Below are positions 12,201 through 24,865 of a stretch of 64,000 nucleotides of DNA, piece after piece; within the stretch, counting starts at the first letter, position 1, and every line of letters starts with the position of its first letter. A program made the translations under genes and the position numbers. A model generated the notes under the pieces. The model ran no database searches, had not been told where the DNA came from, and saw nothing but the letters and a program-made list of their open reading frames with translations. The stretch is from Moringa oleifera (lineage: Eukaryota > Streptophyta > Magnoliopsida > Brassicales > Moringaceae): the NCBI GenBank assembly GCA_021397835.1, contig JAJFZO010000168.1:3906001-3970000 (forward strand), in the 5' to 3' direction.

Positions 12201-15200
12201 CCAAAATTATATTTGTCTGTATTTATTAAATTATCCTTCTTATCTCTAATTGAGTTTTTCTAAGTTTATTTCATGATACTAACATAATTAGTTATTGTTT
12301 TTTATATTTTAGTTTGGGCTATTATGTCTTTAACTTTCTTAAATATTACCTTGATGAAGAGGTTCCTCGCTTTCAGAAATATCATTATGAATCTACTCAA
12401 AAAAGAAATATTATTATGAAAAGGAATTGTAATATGAGCACAGAATTTTAAATGAATATAATATGAAATTATATTTCAAATTGGCAGTTGCTTATATATT
12501 AAAATTATGTCATACTATATATAAAAAGTTTTAGTTAATAACACCCTTAAATAAATTAGAATGCAAAAAGAAGAGAAAAAAATTAGAAAAAAAAAAGAAG
12601 AAAAAAGCAGAAAACGAAAAGCATATGTATGAGAGCATCTCAGACATTGAATATCATTCTGTGTGTCTATGAGTCAGCTAACAAAACCACTAATTCATAA
12701 CTTAAAACTTTTTTAATAGGAAATACTTGCCTGCATCCATCCTTTCCATTCTTCAGTTTGGTGGCGATTAAGATATTGTATGGTTCTTCCAGTAATTGGT
12801 GACTTATCACTATTTTTCTTCAAAGAGGTCATGGCTGACACTATTATGAGAAGAATGTAGAGGAACAGGAAAAGGTCGCGATTGTAATTCTGTTGATACA
12901 AGTCAACAAAGACTATAATGATCAAAATCCAGATAAGAAGATTAAACCTATCTGCTTTACAAACATAGTAAAGAAAGGAAAGGACATAAACCATGTAAAC
13001 TTTCCTCCAGAAGATTTAAGTTAACCGCAGACTATTTCTATGTGAAGCCACCAAGTAAGAGTGCATAGATCTCAAACCACTCTTTCTAACTTCTAAAATT
13101 CTTGGCATTCAGATTTTAACCAGGAAAAAGAAGATGCTAGTGAAACAACTAAAAGGATGTGCTTTATTTTGTTAAAATTTGCCCCCTCCTTAACAATAGT
13201 ACATGGAGTAAAGAAACAATTTTAAATAAGAGCACAAAAACATACATAATACACAAGATGTAGAAAGCAGCACCTTAATCAGGAAAAGGGGGGGAAAAAA
13301 AAAGTAAACATAAATCAAAATGGTAACAAAAAAGTTGGCATAAAGTTAACATTTATGGGAACAAAAATAAATTGTATATTGCAACAGTGCAAAACCATCA
13401 GACATCATATTCTGAAGATTGACATGTCAACCAAAGGAGAGAGATCAAAGGACCTTGGTAGAGTCCCCGAGTAAGTTTGTGCGGTCACATATATAGAAAT
13501 ACAACAGAATCACCCCAAACTCAGATCTGCACGAAAATTTTAAGTTATTAATTAGAAAGAACCACAAAAATGGTGTAGTGTAAATTAATATAACTTACAT
13601 TGCTCTCAGAGTTGCTCGGTTTTCCAGCAAGAAAGAGTCTTCCATAGTCAGAAACCTACAAGATAATACATTTTAAATTATAACAGAACTCCATTAGGAA
13701 AATTAGTTCTGTAAAAAGCAACCTTATTAAGTTTGTTTTGATGGCCGAACTATGGAACTTGGCAGATGCTGATCTTGCGAGACCTCCTTCCAGCAAAACA
13801 GCGTGGTCATCTTCCTTGATTGTTCCCTCTCCCAATTCAACCAGATTATTGTCTGAATGACTGCACAAAGGGAAGTTGAGCTTTTCAGAACCATAAAGAA
13901 TTAGAGAAAAGAGTGCCAACTTTTTGCTTTCCTATATGTTTACTGTTTTATATATGCTATGTCCTTCTGCTTTCAATATAAAAGGACAGCAAACCTATAA
14001 AAACAGGAGCTTGAGAATGTCTGTGCAATTAATAAGCTATTAAATACATAATTTATTAATCAAATGTAATCGTCACTTCATATTAGATTTTTATTTTTAT
14101 TTTTTTCAAAGGCATACATAGGGTTAGGCAATGCAATTTCAGCAGAATTGTCTCAACCACCATTAATTAGCTGCACCAAAACCCTTTATATATACATATG
14201 AGAAGCTGCACAAGACACCAAGCATGTATCTCATGTAAGAGTAGTATCTGCCAGTTCAGCTGTTACCACTATTCTGATGGAAATTATAGATCAGATGAAA
14301 AGACAAAAACAGACACAAAGGCAGTGCATACAGTATTTGATAGCATGTCAGACTATTAGTATTTTGTTTTATTTATAGTAAAAATTCATTGCATCATTTG
14401 ACCACCAACCATATCTGAAAACATATAATGCACATACATGTCAACAAAATATGATTATTTTTATAATTGTTCAGAGATTCATCCCATTCCCAAGTTTAGC
14501 ATGGGCAATAGTGTGTATAATTCAATTCAAATCATCAAGGAAAATAGGATAAAACCATGCTGCTTATCTCCATACCTTCAAAAAATCCAAAAAATAATAA
14601 AGAGCAATGAAAGAAACATCAAGGTTCTACTTGACTATGACCAACTGAATCAAAAAATTTGACCACATCCTGATCAAAAAATTAGGGAAAAAAAAGTTGA
14701 CCACATTCATATTAGCATGCTCCATATTCTTGCATCTAACTAAGATGTATCAGGAAGACATCAACAAAAGTTTATTTATTTTATTCACTTCAGACTACTA
14801 TAAATATTTTTAAGGAGTCAGAAATCAGATTGGAACATGAAAGGAAAATAAGAAAGAAAATCAGTAATCTATAATCTATTGCACCACATAATCCATAAAC
14901 AAGTGATGTGATTCAGTAGTAACAAAGAACAATAACACACCCAATATGTTTATAACTAATCATGCCAAACGGAAGAAACTTACACTTTAGAGGGAGACGA
15001 AGATTTCTTAAATTCTAATAACTCGGAGTATATCCATGCAATGAAAATGGGGATTATTCCAAGCAGAAAGGACACCTGCAACATAATAAAATGGCTTCAT
15101 TATATGTGCAAGAGAAATTTTTTGAGAGGAAAATTAACTAAACAGAAAAATGGGAGTGAAAAATAAAATAACATACATGGGAGAGCTCTTTTCATGTTGC

Positions 15201-16278
15201 CTCAAATTGGAAAAAAAGTTAACTAAAATCAAACATCATCCTATTTCCTTTATATTTTCTTCCTAAACACCCCATTATTACTTTTTCTTCCATGAGGGTT
15301 CCTTTAATAAATTAATTATTCTGAAAATAAGTACTTCAGCATAGACTATCAAGAGTTCACAACAATTATTTAATTCTAAATTCATGATGTAATTGGATTG
15401 GTAACTAAAACATAGATACAGGAACAGTTTGTGACTTCCACTCAATCTTTGCAGACCAACCAAGATGAACATGGGACAGCTGATACTGCTGAGCCTATAT
15501 CCTCCTTTGTTTTCATGATCCTTCAATTGGAATCTCCTTTTTCACTTTGCAAGAAACAGAAAATGCTGAATGTTTTAACTGCCTTTAAATCTAAATCTTA
15601 AGGGAAAGAAGCAAACTCTCAGTAAAACCTCTCCTCCATGAACAACAACACCCATTCAGATGATATTCCCATCATAGTTCCTCAACAAGAAAACTCCTAT
15701 CAGTGGGACCAGAATTCAGGACTTGCAAACTGGCAACTAATGCAACTTCGGTTAACTCTAACAACAGAGTTAAGTGCTGGAATGGACAAGTTCCTGCATA
15801 TCATTGGCATAAGCTACTACATTCTTTCATTGCAGTCTGTGTAGCTTATAAATATACTGAACCACCGAACCCACCCCTTAATTGCTAATATTTCATTTAA
15901 ATATTTTGGTGAGCACAATGAACATATACCAGATTTGGACAGTAAATATTTCATCTATGTTCAAAATCTGCCAAATAATTCTCTCCGAAAATCCACAGCA
16001 GGCATTCTCATTCTCTAACTTATATAGATAAAAAATGAATTCACTCTCAGAAGTCAATAAAGCAACAGCAAAGGGAACAATACATACTACTAGAAAAATC
16101 AACACCCAATTCTCCAGTATATTCAACTGCAAAGACTTGAATAAACCAACAGCAATCAAGTTACCAGACTACTTAACTTACTTCACATCAAATCAACATT
16201 ACCAAGAAATCAAATCACAAGACCAAATTATCATAAACACTGTACCTGTCCGGGCGTAATTGCCCCAGAAACCACCAT
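9258..16278 (-). CDS. RWA: REDUCED WALL ACETYLATION (RWA) protein
   Basis: RWA proteins are Golgi multi-spanning membrane proteins needed for O-acetylation of xylan and other wall polysaccharides, thought to supply the acetyl donor. Sixteen coding exons: 16246-16278, 14984-15075, 13723-13860, 13599-13655, 13454-13526, 12731-12889, 11881-12030, 11508-11763, 11007-11122, 10836-10922, 10614-10702, 10386-10448, 10182-10238, 9718-9814, 9452-9610 and 9258-9263. They sum to 1632 nt, or 543 residues; family members are about 540. Key segments: [112 protein letters not shown] and [17 protein letters not shown]. The last exon adds only Ala and a stop, the least certain part. Intron 6 has a GC donor. 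By remembered synteny it is nearest RWA1/RWA4. Confidence 0.95.
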
Positions 16279-16740
16279 GTTGGCTCCTCAAAAAGAAATT
16301 CAAAGCTGCAAATCAGCGAAAAACAACGTGCAACAGAGAACAATTAAAAACAAATGCCAAAAGAAACAGAGACCAGTAATAGATTTAAGATTTGCCATAG
16401 ACGGATCGAGAGAGAAAGAGAAAGTACCAAAGCGCCAAAAAAAGCAAAGCAAAAGCGCGTGAGAGGGTGATCTCTAGGACATGGCCATAAATACGAGGGA
16501 CCAAACCCTAAAGCCAACAGAGTGGGGAGAGAGAGAAGAAGAAATCAAAGTTTGAGAGAGAGAAAAAGACAACAGAGATCTCAAGTAAACAAAAGAAGCT
16601 CTTGCTTGAAGAATAGAGAAAATGTTGGACGGTACGTCCCTTTTCCTTCTCTCTCCTCCGCTCTCCAAACGGTTGCTGGCTGTTGTCTTTCTTCTTGATT
16701 TGGTTGCTCTTTTGCTTTCAGGTTCCTCCATCACTACAAC
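16279..16740 (-). promoter_or_regulatory. RWA 5' leader and promoter side
   Basis: Upstream of the RWA start the minus strand is pyrimidine/GA-rich. A likely leader intron is suggested by TTTGCAG just before 16306 and a GTACTTTC donor near 16427. An open frame of 86 codons (16474-16734, starting MMEEPESKRATKSRRK) lies here. If transcription begins beyond 16734 it would be an upstream ORF in the leader; otherwise it is promoter sequence. Confidence 0.4.
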
Positions 16741-17479
16741 ACCATTAATTAATCACTTTTTTCCCTTTTTTTTTTTTGAAAAAGAAATTCAATATTAAAT
16801 AACTAACTTTATTCCTAATATTACAAAATATAGTATATGAACAATATATAAATGCTTTGACATTTGAATAATGAATTCAACAATAAAATGTTTATATGGT
16901 AGTACACTATTATGGTACTACTTTGATTTATTGCAATTTTTAGCAATAAATTGATAAATACTTATTGCTGAAAATAAAATAGGCCCAATTAATTCGATTT
17001 AACTTTGATGGAGTATAGAAAAACATAAATTTTATCTAAATTTAAATTTAAATTTTATCGCTTCAATTTAATCAATTTTATATCTAAAATTTTTATTTGG
17101 TTTAATTCAAATTTTGATTCAATTAATTACAAAATTAATTAATTTTTTATTTAAATTTATTTTTAAATTAAAATAATTTTTTATTCATAAATTTTTAATT
17201 TTTAATAGTATAATACTAAGAAAAATGTATTTTTAATATTTAAAAATTTTTATGATGATTATTTAAATATTTTTTATAAGTAAAAATATAAATAAAAAAT
17301 TATTGTATAAAATTTTTTATTTAAATATTTTAAATTTTAAAATTTAGATATATTTAAATTAATTTAAATAAAATTTAAAATTGATTAAAGTAAATTTATA
17401 TTTATTTTTTAATTTTATAATATGTGATGCAAAATAAAAAGAATTTTTTAAATTTTTTATTTTGATATTTTTGGCATCG
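16741..17479. other. AT-rich intergenic DNA
   Basis: Nearly pure A/T with no coding frame. Fragments resemble the dispersed AT-rich repeat seen elsewhere in the window. Confidence 0.4.
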
Positions 17480-17910
17480 AACTGTAAAATAATGGAAAAT
17501 CAGAGACGTGGGATCCAGGAAGGCAGGAAACCTCCAAGGGGGAGATTGCTTGGGTATGATTGTCTGTTCCTAAGAATGCGGTTGCTGGTAGTTGTGGTGT
17601 GACTTCTGATCTAATCCGGTCATCATTAATACTTTCAAGATAGATCAGTGGACCAGATGGCTCAGCTTGAAGAATTTGGGGTCACTGGAGTGGGCTTAGT
17701 AGTCTGCAGTGGTATCTTCTCTGGACTCTTGCTGGACAAACTTGGAAAAAGTGCAGATTAAGAAAGCCACCTAATTGTTTTCCTTTTACAGATTTGGGTA
17801 TGATTAGACTGTTATTTACTTCCTGCCCACCTCTGAATATGATTGCCAACTGCTTCCTTACATAATCAAAAGTCATTGGTGATTCAAAAAGACATGATTT
17901 AGCCATGCTA
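17480..17910. other. unexplained lower-AT island
   Basis: About 430 bp of balanced composition sits alone between AT-rich blocks, 1.2 kb upstream of RWA. The longest frame (17682-17906, minus) gives 74 residues starting MAKSCLFESPMTFDYVRKQL, which I do not recognise. It may be a transposon remnant, a non-coding transcript or a distal regulatory block. Confidence 0.25.
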
Positions 17911-20159
17911 TCTGATTTTATTTTATTTTTTTAAATGTTTTATGATATCAAATTTTTATCTGTATTTATTATTTATAAATATTATTCATTTTAAGTATAT
18001 TTTATGATATTTTTTTATAATTTTATAATTTTATAAAAAAATCAAAAATTATATACTGATTGATATAAGTCAATGTTGTGGTCTAATGCTCTTGAATTAT
18101 ATTTTCCGATAAACTTTTCCTTTCGTCTTGGATAATTGAGCTTAGTCCATGGTTATAATAAGTTGCTTGTTAGCATGGATAATGCCTAAAATGTGATAAT
18201 TTGGTAGGACCTTTTCAATATATCCGTTATTTGGATATTCACTTTATCACTCCGTGTACAAGCTTCGATAATATTTAATTTTATTAATTTTAATAATATT
18301 AATATTAAATATTGTATCAATGATTATAAAATTTTGTTGGGATGAAATTTTTTTCATAAGTTTAAAATATGTTTACAAAATATAAAAAATTAAAATTTTA
18401 TATATTATTTAATATTATTTTTAAATGATATAAAATTTAAAATTTTGAATCATTTATGTATTGATAGTTGTTAATAAATTTATCTATTTTTTTAACATCA
18501 AAATTGAATTCATCATGATCTGAAAATGATGAAGAAGAATAATCAAGATTCTCTATTGTTAAAAGTAATATTGAATTTTTGAGAAAATAATGATATGTGA
18601 TAATTTAATAAAATTAATAAAAAATATAAAAAAAATCTTGAATTTAAAGTATTTTTTAAGTTTGAATTTTGATTTTTAATTTGATTCAATTTTATCTTAA
18701 AAATATCAATTTGATCTAAATTTGACTTTCGATAAAATCAACTATAAAAATTTAAGAGTATTTTTATAATTAAAATATCTAAAAAATAACTTAAATAAAT
18801 TTTGCATTCCATTTAAAATCAGTAGCTCAAATTTAAATAATTTTTAAATTACAAGCTTATGAATTTTTCAAACTTTTTAAAGTACAAATTTTTTAAAAAA
18901 TAGTTTTACTATTTAAAAATTTTTGAAATTTTTTGTAATGATAGTTGAATTTTTTTTTTTACTTCCGCAAAATTTAAAATCAAAATTTATTTTACATCAT
19001 CTCTAATTTAAATATCTCTAATTTTTTAATTTTTTAATATAATCTAAATTAAAAGATGATATATAAAATTAAATCAAATTAAAGTTTGAAATTCAAATAA
19101 AAAACCAGGTAGAGTTCAAGATTTTTTTATATTTACCCTAAACTCAATGAATTGAATTTTTTATATAATTTTATTTTTCATATTTTCATTATAATTTAAA
19201 AAATCATTTAATATTTGTAATAAAAAAGCTCAGAGGTCGAATTAGCAAAGAATTCTTATGCAATCAATGGGTAAACTTAAGCTTGACCTAACAATCCTCC
19301 TTCCCTGTTTTCTTATGGCATTCACATATTTTTCCCAAAAAAAGTAAAAATATCATTTTTTTGTAGCAGAAGATATAAAATCTTTGAGTTTTTTTTTTTT
19401 TTTTTTGGGTTCCATCTTAAAACAACTCCATTGAGATGTAAAAATAAATGCTACAACATATATATAAAATAATTTTAAAATTTATGTACTTTGCATTGAA
19501 AAAAAAAACCCAATTCAAGTGGATGGATAATTTAAAAAAGTTAGCTTTATGAGCAAGATTATTAGATTAATTTGAAAATTAGGTATTAAAATAAGCAATA
19601 CTATATAAAATAAAAAATGTTTGGCTAAAAACATTAACAATTTGGTATGTATTTAAAATAAAATATATAATAATTAGAGGAACAAATTTTATTTTATTTT
19701 ATTTTATGGTAGAGGACTTTGTAATTAATGAATTGAGCATGGTGGAAAGGGATATAACCTTGATCTAGAGTGTTATTTTAAGTAGATAGAAGTCTTTTGA
19801 AATTTGATTTTGCAAAATTAGAAGAAATTTACTTTTATGCTTAAATTAATACATTTGTTATCAAATTATAATAAATAAAAATTATAAATAAAATGCGGAT
19901 GTCCCATTTATAGAGCTAAGTTACTATATATCTTTGTGATCGTGGAAGTAACGCCTCTTGATTTTAAAGATCTATCACCGAAATTTGAAAAAATAAATTC
20001 TTGAATGTGAACATAGAAGTTGTGATTTAACCCAATGTTTCGGAACATTTAAATGCAATTGATTTAGACTATCCGTGTCCCCTTGTTGATGACTATACAT
20101 TTTTTATTGGGTAAATTGAATTAACATCGCTTAAATTTTTTAAATTAAAAAATAAAATA
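17911..20159. other. AT-rich intergenic DNA with a dispersed repeat copy
   Basis: No gene is visible. About 18680-18840 (minus strand) carries a recognisable copy of the dispersed ~100-bp AT-rich motif. Poly-T tracts occur near 18950 and 19390. Confidence 0.4.
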
Positions 20160-20950
20160 AATATAAATATAATTAAAATTACATGTTGCAGCATAATCAA
20201 CAAATTAAAGAAAAAATTTAAAACATTAGATCGCTGATTTTTAAGAATATTAAAAAATAAAAAGAACAGAAAGAATCTTTAAATTTAATTTATTAATTAT
20301 TTTCTTTCAAAAAAAATTACAATTATATATTTAAAAAAAATATAATAAAACCCTAATAAAACTCGCATCAGCAGAATCCAACTCATGTTGTGGCTGAGGT
20401 TGTTGAAGGACAGTCAATTGTTGAGTCAATAACTCAACTTGTTGATGAAGTTGTGTAATTTCACATTGTTGAATGGCAGTCTGTTGGGTCAATAGCTCGA
20501 CTTGTTGGCGCAGTTGGGCAATCCCATCTTGTTGAAGCCTTGCATCCATCTGGGTATCGTCCAAACTTCTCCGCGATGGCATGATATAGGAAACGTTCTG
20601 GCTCTGATACCGATCGATGCAGCCTGCCTTTGCAGTGAACAAGAAAAAAAAAAATCAAACACTAGCTCGTTGATTTTCCAAAATAACGACAAAGTGAAAA
20701 GAAAATGAAATAATTTTATTTTTTCTAAATTTTTATAATATACCTCAAAGAGACTTACGACTATATATATATATATATATAAACATAATAAAATCCTAAT
20801 GAAATTGTAATTGTAAAATCCTAATGAAACTATAATTGCAAAGCGTTGATAAAATTGTGGTAGCAAAATCCTAATAGAACTCTAATTGCAAAATCTTAAA
20901 GAACACCAATCACAAAAATCCTATGGAACTTTACTAACAATTGAGTACTT
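20160..20950 (-). mobile_element. decayed LTR retrotransposon with gag fragment
   Basis: Read on the minus strand: an LTR-like region (about 20950-20620) with repeated ATTAGGATTTT units is followed by a primer binding site, GGTATCAGAGCCA (20611-20599), which matches the initiator-methionine tRNA site of many plant LTR elements. A gag-like frame starts at 20582 (MPSRRSLDDTQMDARLQQDG) and ends near 20345. A second stretch (about 20345-20180) resembles the 3' part of the first LTR, with ATCAGCGATCTAATGTTT against ATCAACGAGCTAGTGTTT. There is no protease, reverse transcriptase or integrase, so this is an internally deleted, non-autonomous remnant. LTR ends are approximate. Confidence 0.6.
20345..20582 (-). 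pseudogene. truncated gag-like coiled-coil fragment
   Basis: Within the LTR remnant, about 80 residues begin MPSRRSLDD and carry two copies of a glutamine-rich heptad unit (QQVELLTQQ, spaced 22-23 residues apart), as in the N-terminal coiled coil of plant Ty3/gypsy-type gag proteins. The matrix/capsid core and zinc knuckle are absent, so the frame runs from gag straight into LTR-like DNA. Confidence 0.5.
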
Positions 20951-23368
20951 AGTCAAACTTTGATCTTTTGAACCATTGAGTGCTCTTTTTGGGTCAATAT
21001 TCACTCATTTGGGTTATATCATTAAACTTTGTTTTTAATTTAATTCTTAATGTATGCAATTGGATCGATTTTATATTTAATTTTTTAATTTAAATATAAA
21101 TTGAACCTCAATTTAGATGATTATAAAAGATTTGATAGTATTTTAGTTATCGAAATATTTTCAAATAATTCAAATAAATTTGACATTGGATTTCTTTTGA
21201 GTCAATATATCTCTTAAATTTAAACAATTTTAAATTTATAAACTATTTTCATATTTTTTAGTATTTAATAATGTAAATTTTTTTAAAACATTTTTTAGTA
21301 CTTAAAAAGCTCTAAAATTGTTGTAATTAGTTTGAATATTTTTTTGTATTTGTATATAATTTTTAGTTAAATTTATTATAAAAGATCTCTTATTTGAATA
21401 TTTTTAATTTTTTTAAAATTTTAGCATGATCAAAATTAAATCAAATTAAAAAATTAGATGTATAAATTAATTTAATCGATATTTCAAAATATAAAATAAA
21501 AAATGAGTATAAATAATATTTTTTTAAAAAAATATTATCTCAAAAAAAGATTATCACATTAGTAAATCAATCCACATTGTTTTGTTAACTTAATAATTAG
21601 AAATATATTTTTTTATACAGTATACTTTTGGATCATGATTCATGAACAAATCCATGAACAAGATTGTTCAAAAAATACTATTTTAATAAAATCTACTTAT
21701 GAACATCAGTATTGTGATTATGAATGGATTCATGTTAATTACCAAATCTTGTGCCAAAAAGAACGCATAAATCAATAGGAACAATCCCTTTCTAATATTA
21801 CGCCATAAGCATACAACGATGTCATTATCATGTGTGTATATATATATATATGATGCCCAGAAGCCTAATTTATGGTTAGAGGTTGTGTAAATTAATTAAT
21901 CCTTTGCTAGAAACGACTTTTTGTTTTGGTAATTACTTGATTCTCCCGGCAAATCTCGAATCATCAATCTCTCTTTTTTTTTTCCCCCTATGTTATCATT
22001 TTGATTTTGTTAGGTTGAATGATAGTGACCAAAATTATAAAATTAACTATAATTAGATATTTTGTTAATATAAATACCAATTATATATATGTGTATTTAA
22101 TTGGTCCGACATGAGATAACTTAATTAATTTTTCTATTTAATTAGCTATGATTGTCCAAAAGGGCTCTTTTATGATGAAGATCTCAAAGTATAGGATTAA
22201 CCCAATTCATCTTTTCTCATTATATATATATATATGCATAAAACAAGAATGATTAAGAGTAGATTAATGCTACAAAGACAAACAATTAGTTTTCCAATTA
22301 TTGGTAAACTTAAATGAATAGTATCTTAGTTAACTCCTACATGCTTGCCCTTTGATGACATTTGATTGAATCTAGACCCAGTGACCAAACACACGAAAAA
22401 ACGTCTTTTAATTAAAAACCTAACCCTAATCTTGACGTGGATTTTACGACTAATTAAGATAATAAATCAACATTGATTAAGTTAACTTAATTAGTGCATG
22501 CGGCGATTAGAGAAAAGAAGTAAAATTAAATAGCATACGGATAAGCTTTTGATTCACTACTAAATTAAGTTTTTGGGCCTTTGGCCGTGAATTTTGGTAT
22601 GGTTTTCACCAAGGAGAAATGGATTAATTTAGTAATTTAATGACCTTAGTTAAAGGAGGAATCTGCTTTTAGGGAGAAGGGAACACCTAATTAGGAGCTC
22701 ATTCAGGCTTAATTATTGAACCCTTTTGAGCAAACTTTTCTCACTTTTTTGCCTTTTTTGTTTGGTTCAAAACTTAGAAAAAAGAAAAAGATAAAACTAA
22801 AGAACAGAAAACCCAATTGCCGAAACCAAAAGGTCAAGAATTCCTGCATTTCCCAACAGTCACAGAGTTTGAAGTATTCAACATTCCAAGCTGACCACAC
22901 AAATCCTTTGAAGAATTTTCAAGAAAATTCCTTTCTCAAGGCGTTGTTTGGTCAATATTGGACACTGTTTTTCTTCTTCTAGGAAAGGAAACAGACATCA
23001 AATTGCTTTGAAAATTCAACAAATTAATGCACACAACAAGTATATATCACTTTGATGTAAAAGATGAAAAGAACAATTTCACTTTGTTCTTCAAAAAACC
23101 CAGCAAGGATTGTCATCATCACTTGCATAAAATGATAGGTAGTACAAGAACCAAAAGCAGGTAATGGATATGCAGTACAATCATGGAATCATTATAGCAA
23201 TAGCTGCCGCCATAGCTAGGTTTTTCTGAAACTAAACCCACCATGAATCTCATCTTCTCCCATTACACAGTCCAGTAGTCTTTTGGCCTCTAAGAAGTTA
23301 GATTGAAGAAACCCAGGTAGTTAAAAAAGTATATATACAGAAAGAGAAAGATGTAATACAGGTGGGTT
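20951..23368. other. intergenic DNA and WRKY 3' flank
   Basis: AT-rich to about 22700, with (TA)n tracts near 21835 and 22215 and a dispersed repeat copy at about 21090-21185 (minus). From about 22700 composition becomes normal; the part close to 23368 is probably the 3' untranslated region of the WRKY gene. No other gene is seen. Confidence 0.4.
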
Positions 23369-24624
23369 TCAAGGTTCTTGGTGGAAGAACATGGAGGGAA
23401 CAATATCCTGCAGAAGTCCATGGTCAGGAACTTGATGAAACTGCTGATAAGGACTGATGTTTTGGGCATAAACCGAGGCTGCTGCTGCACCACCTTGGTT
23501 GCTCATATGAGGCATGTGCACCAACAGTTCTTGAGGAAACGTGGGACCGCCGAGTGGCGACGGCGTCAGCAATGACGGTGAGAACATCCCGGCAGCATTT
23601 CCTCTCAGTGTTGTTGGGATCGGATGGTTGTGTTGGCCTTCGTATGTCGTGATCACCACCGATGGATCCTGGAATGACCTCTCCACTCGTTTCTTCACTG
23701 TGCATTTCTGCGTAGTGCACCTGTAATAGCTTCTGCATTCCACAGTCAAGGAGATCATATGCTCAATCAGCTCAAGTTCTTGGACTCCCAAGAGCAGAAA
23801 ACAACCAGAAAAGCAGAACATATGGAGAAGAAATCGAGAAACTTGTTATAAAGAACCAAATTCAGACCAGTTCTCAATCTTAATTTGACTGTCTGGGTAT
23901 CCAGAAAAAACAAAGATATGGCGCAAAAATGCATCGAAGGATTCATACCTTGGGTAAGGGCTGTTCTTGACTGCTTTTTGTCCGTACTTTCTCCATCTAT
24001 ATCCATCCTCAAGATGATCGACTTCACTCTTGGTCATGAAGGCAAACCTTGGCTCTTTTTGCCTCTTCTCTCCTTTCTTCTTTGCTTTGCTCCTGTGAAT
24101 ATTAACCCAAGAAGTTAATTAGACTTCGCATCACCATAGACGAAGTGGTGTTAAAGTGTGATGAATGAGAGAACCAACACTTTCTTGGAGGTCTCTCCTC
24201 CATCTTCAGCCGCTTTCTGCTGCCTGTCTTTCCTGCTCTTGCCAGAATCCTCTTCGGCACCAGCCTCGCTAGAAGAGGAGGAAACAGAAGAATTATGAGT
24301 GCCACTGCCCATGATCTCACTAGCACCACCACCCATGTGATGATCTCCCCCTGCACCAACCATCCTTTGATTGCTTTCGATTGAAGAAAAAACCTCAGAG
24401 GATGAAGGCGACAACCCAAAGGCTTTCTCAAGTGAGTTATAGTCCATGGCACCATGTAAGCAATCAGTAAAGCTCATGTACGGAGGATCATGGTAAGCTG
24501 ATGAGGAGGCTGCAGCAATATTTGAAGAAGCAACCTTGTGATCATCATACATGTCAAATCCATGTTGATCCCCCTGAAATGATGAAGCATGATAGTAGTT
24601 AAGGTCTCCAATCTCATCCGACAT
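23369..24624 (-). CDS. WRKY71: WRKY transcription factor, group IIc (WRKY71/28/8 type)
   Basis: A DNA-binding regulator that recognises W-boxes (TTGAC[C/T]); relatives act in defence, stress and branching or flowering control. Three exons: 24179-24624, 23949-24092 and 23369-23732, giving 317 residues. The WRKY domain covers about residues 175-235, with WRKYGQK at 182-188 and a C-x4-C-x23-H-x-H zinc ligand set (C202, C207, H231, H233), which defines group II. The intron splitting the domain after SPYPR is at the family-conserved site. Basic [14 protein letters not shown] just ahead of the domain is a likely nuclear signal. The N-terminal [19 protein letters not shown] and C-terminal [11 protein letters not shown] motifs are typical of WRKY71/28/8. 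The exon 1 donor (GT|GTTGGT) is a weak consensus but the only one found that keeps frame. Assignment among the three paralogues rests on remembered synteny. Confidence 0.94.
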
Positions 24625-24844
24625 GGAAGAAGATGGAGAGCCTGCAGAACAAGAAGAAGAAAAAGAAGAGAGAAAGAGAGAGCTTATAGATATTAGCTTA
24701 ATTTGTGTTGGACTTTTAGCTTCACATATCTCTCCTTTTATGTAGTTTGAGTTTGATATATAAAAATAAAAAGAGAATTAAAGAGAAAAAAGAAAAAAGA
24801 AAGAGTGTTTTTGTAGCTTTGAATGAGACTTTTGTTGCTAGCAC

Positions 24845-24865
24845 TTTATATAAAGATAGGTTGAC
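24845..24865 (-). promoter_or_regulatory. probable WRKY TATA box with adjacent W-box core
   Basis: TTTATATAAA at 24845-24854 reads as a TATA box on the gene strand, about 220 bp upstream of the start codon. TTGAC, the W-box core, lies on the plus strand at 24861-24865, immediately upstream of it. This would allow auto- or cross-regulation by WRKY proteins. Confidence 0.55.

Noticed and set aside
20753..20785. (TA)n tract as a functional TATA promoter
   Set aside because: It is a simple dinucleotide run inside the LTR-like region; no evidence separates a promoter from a microsatellite.
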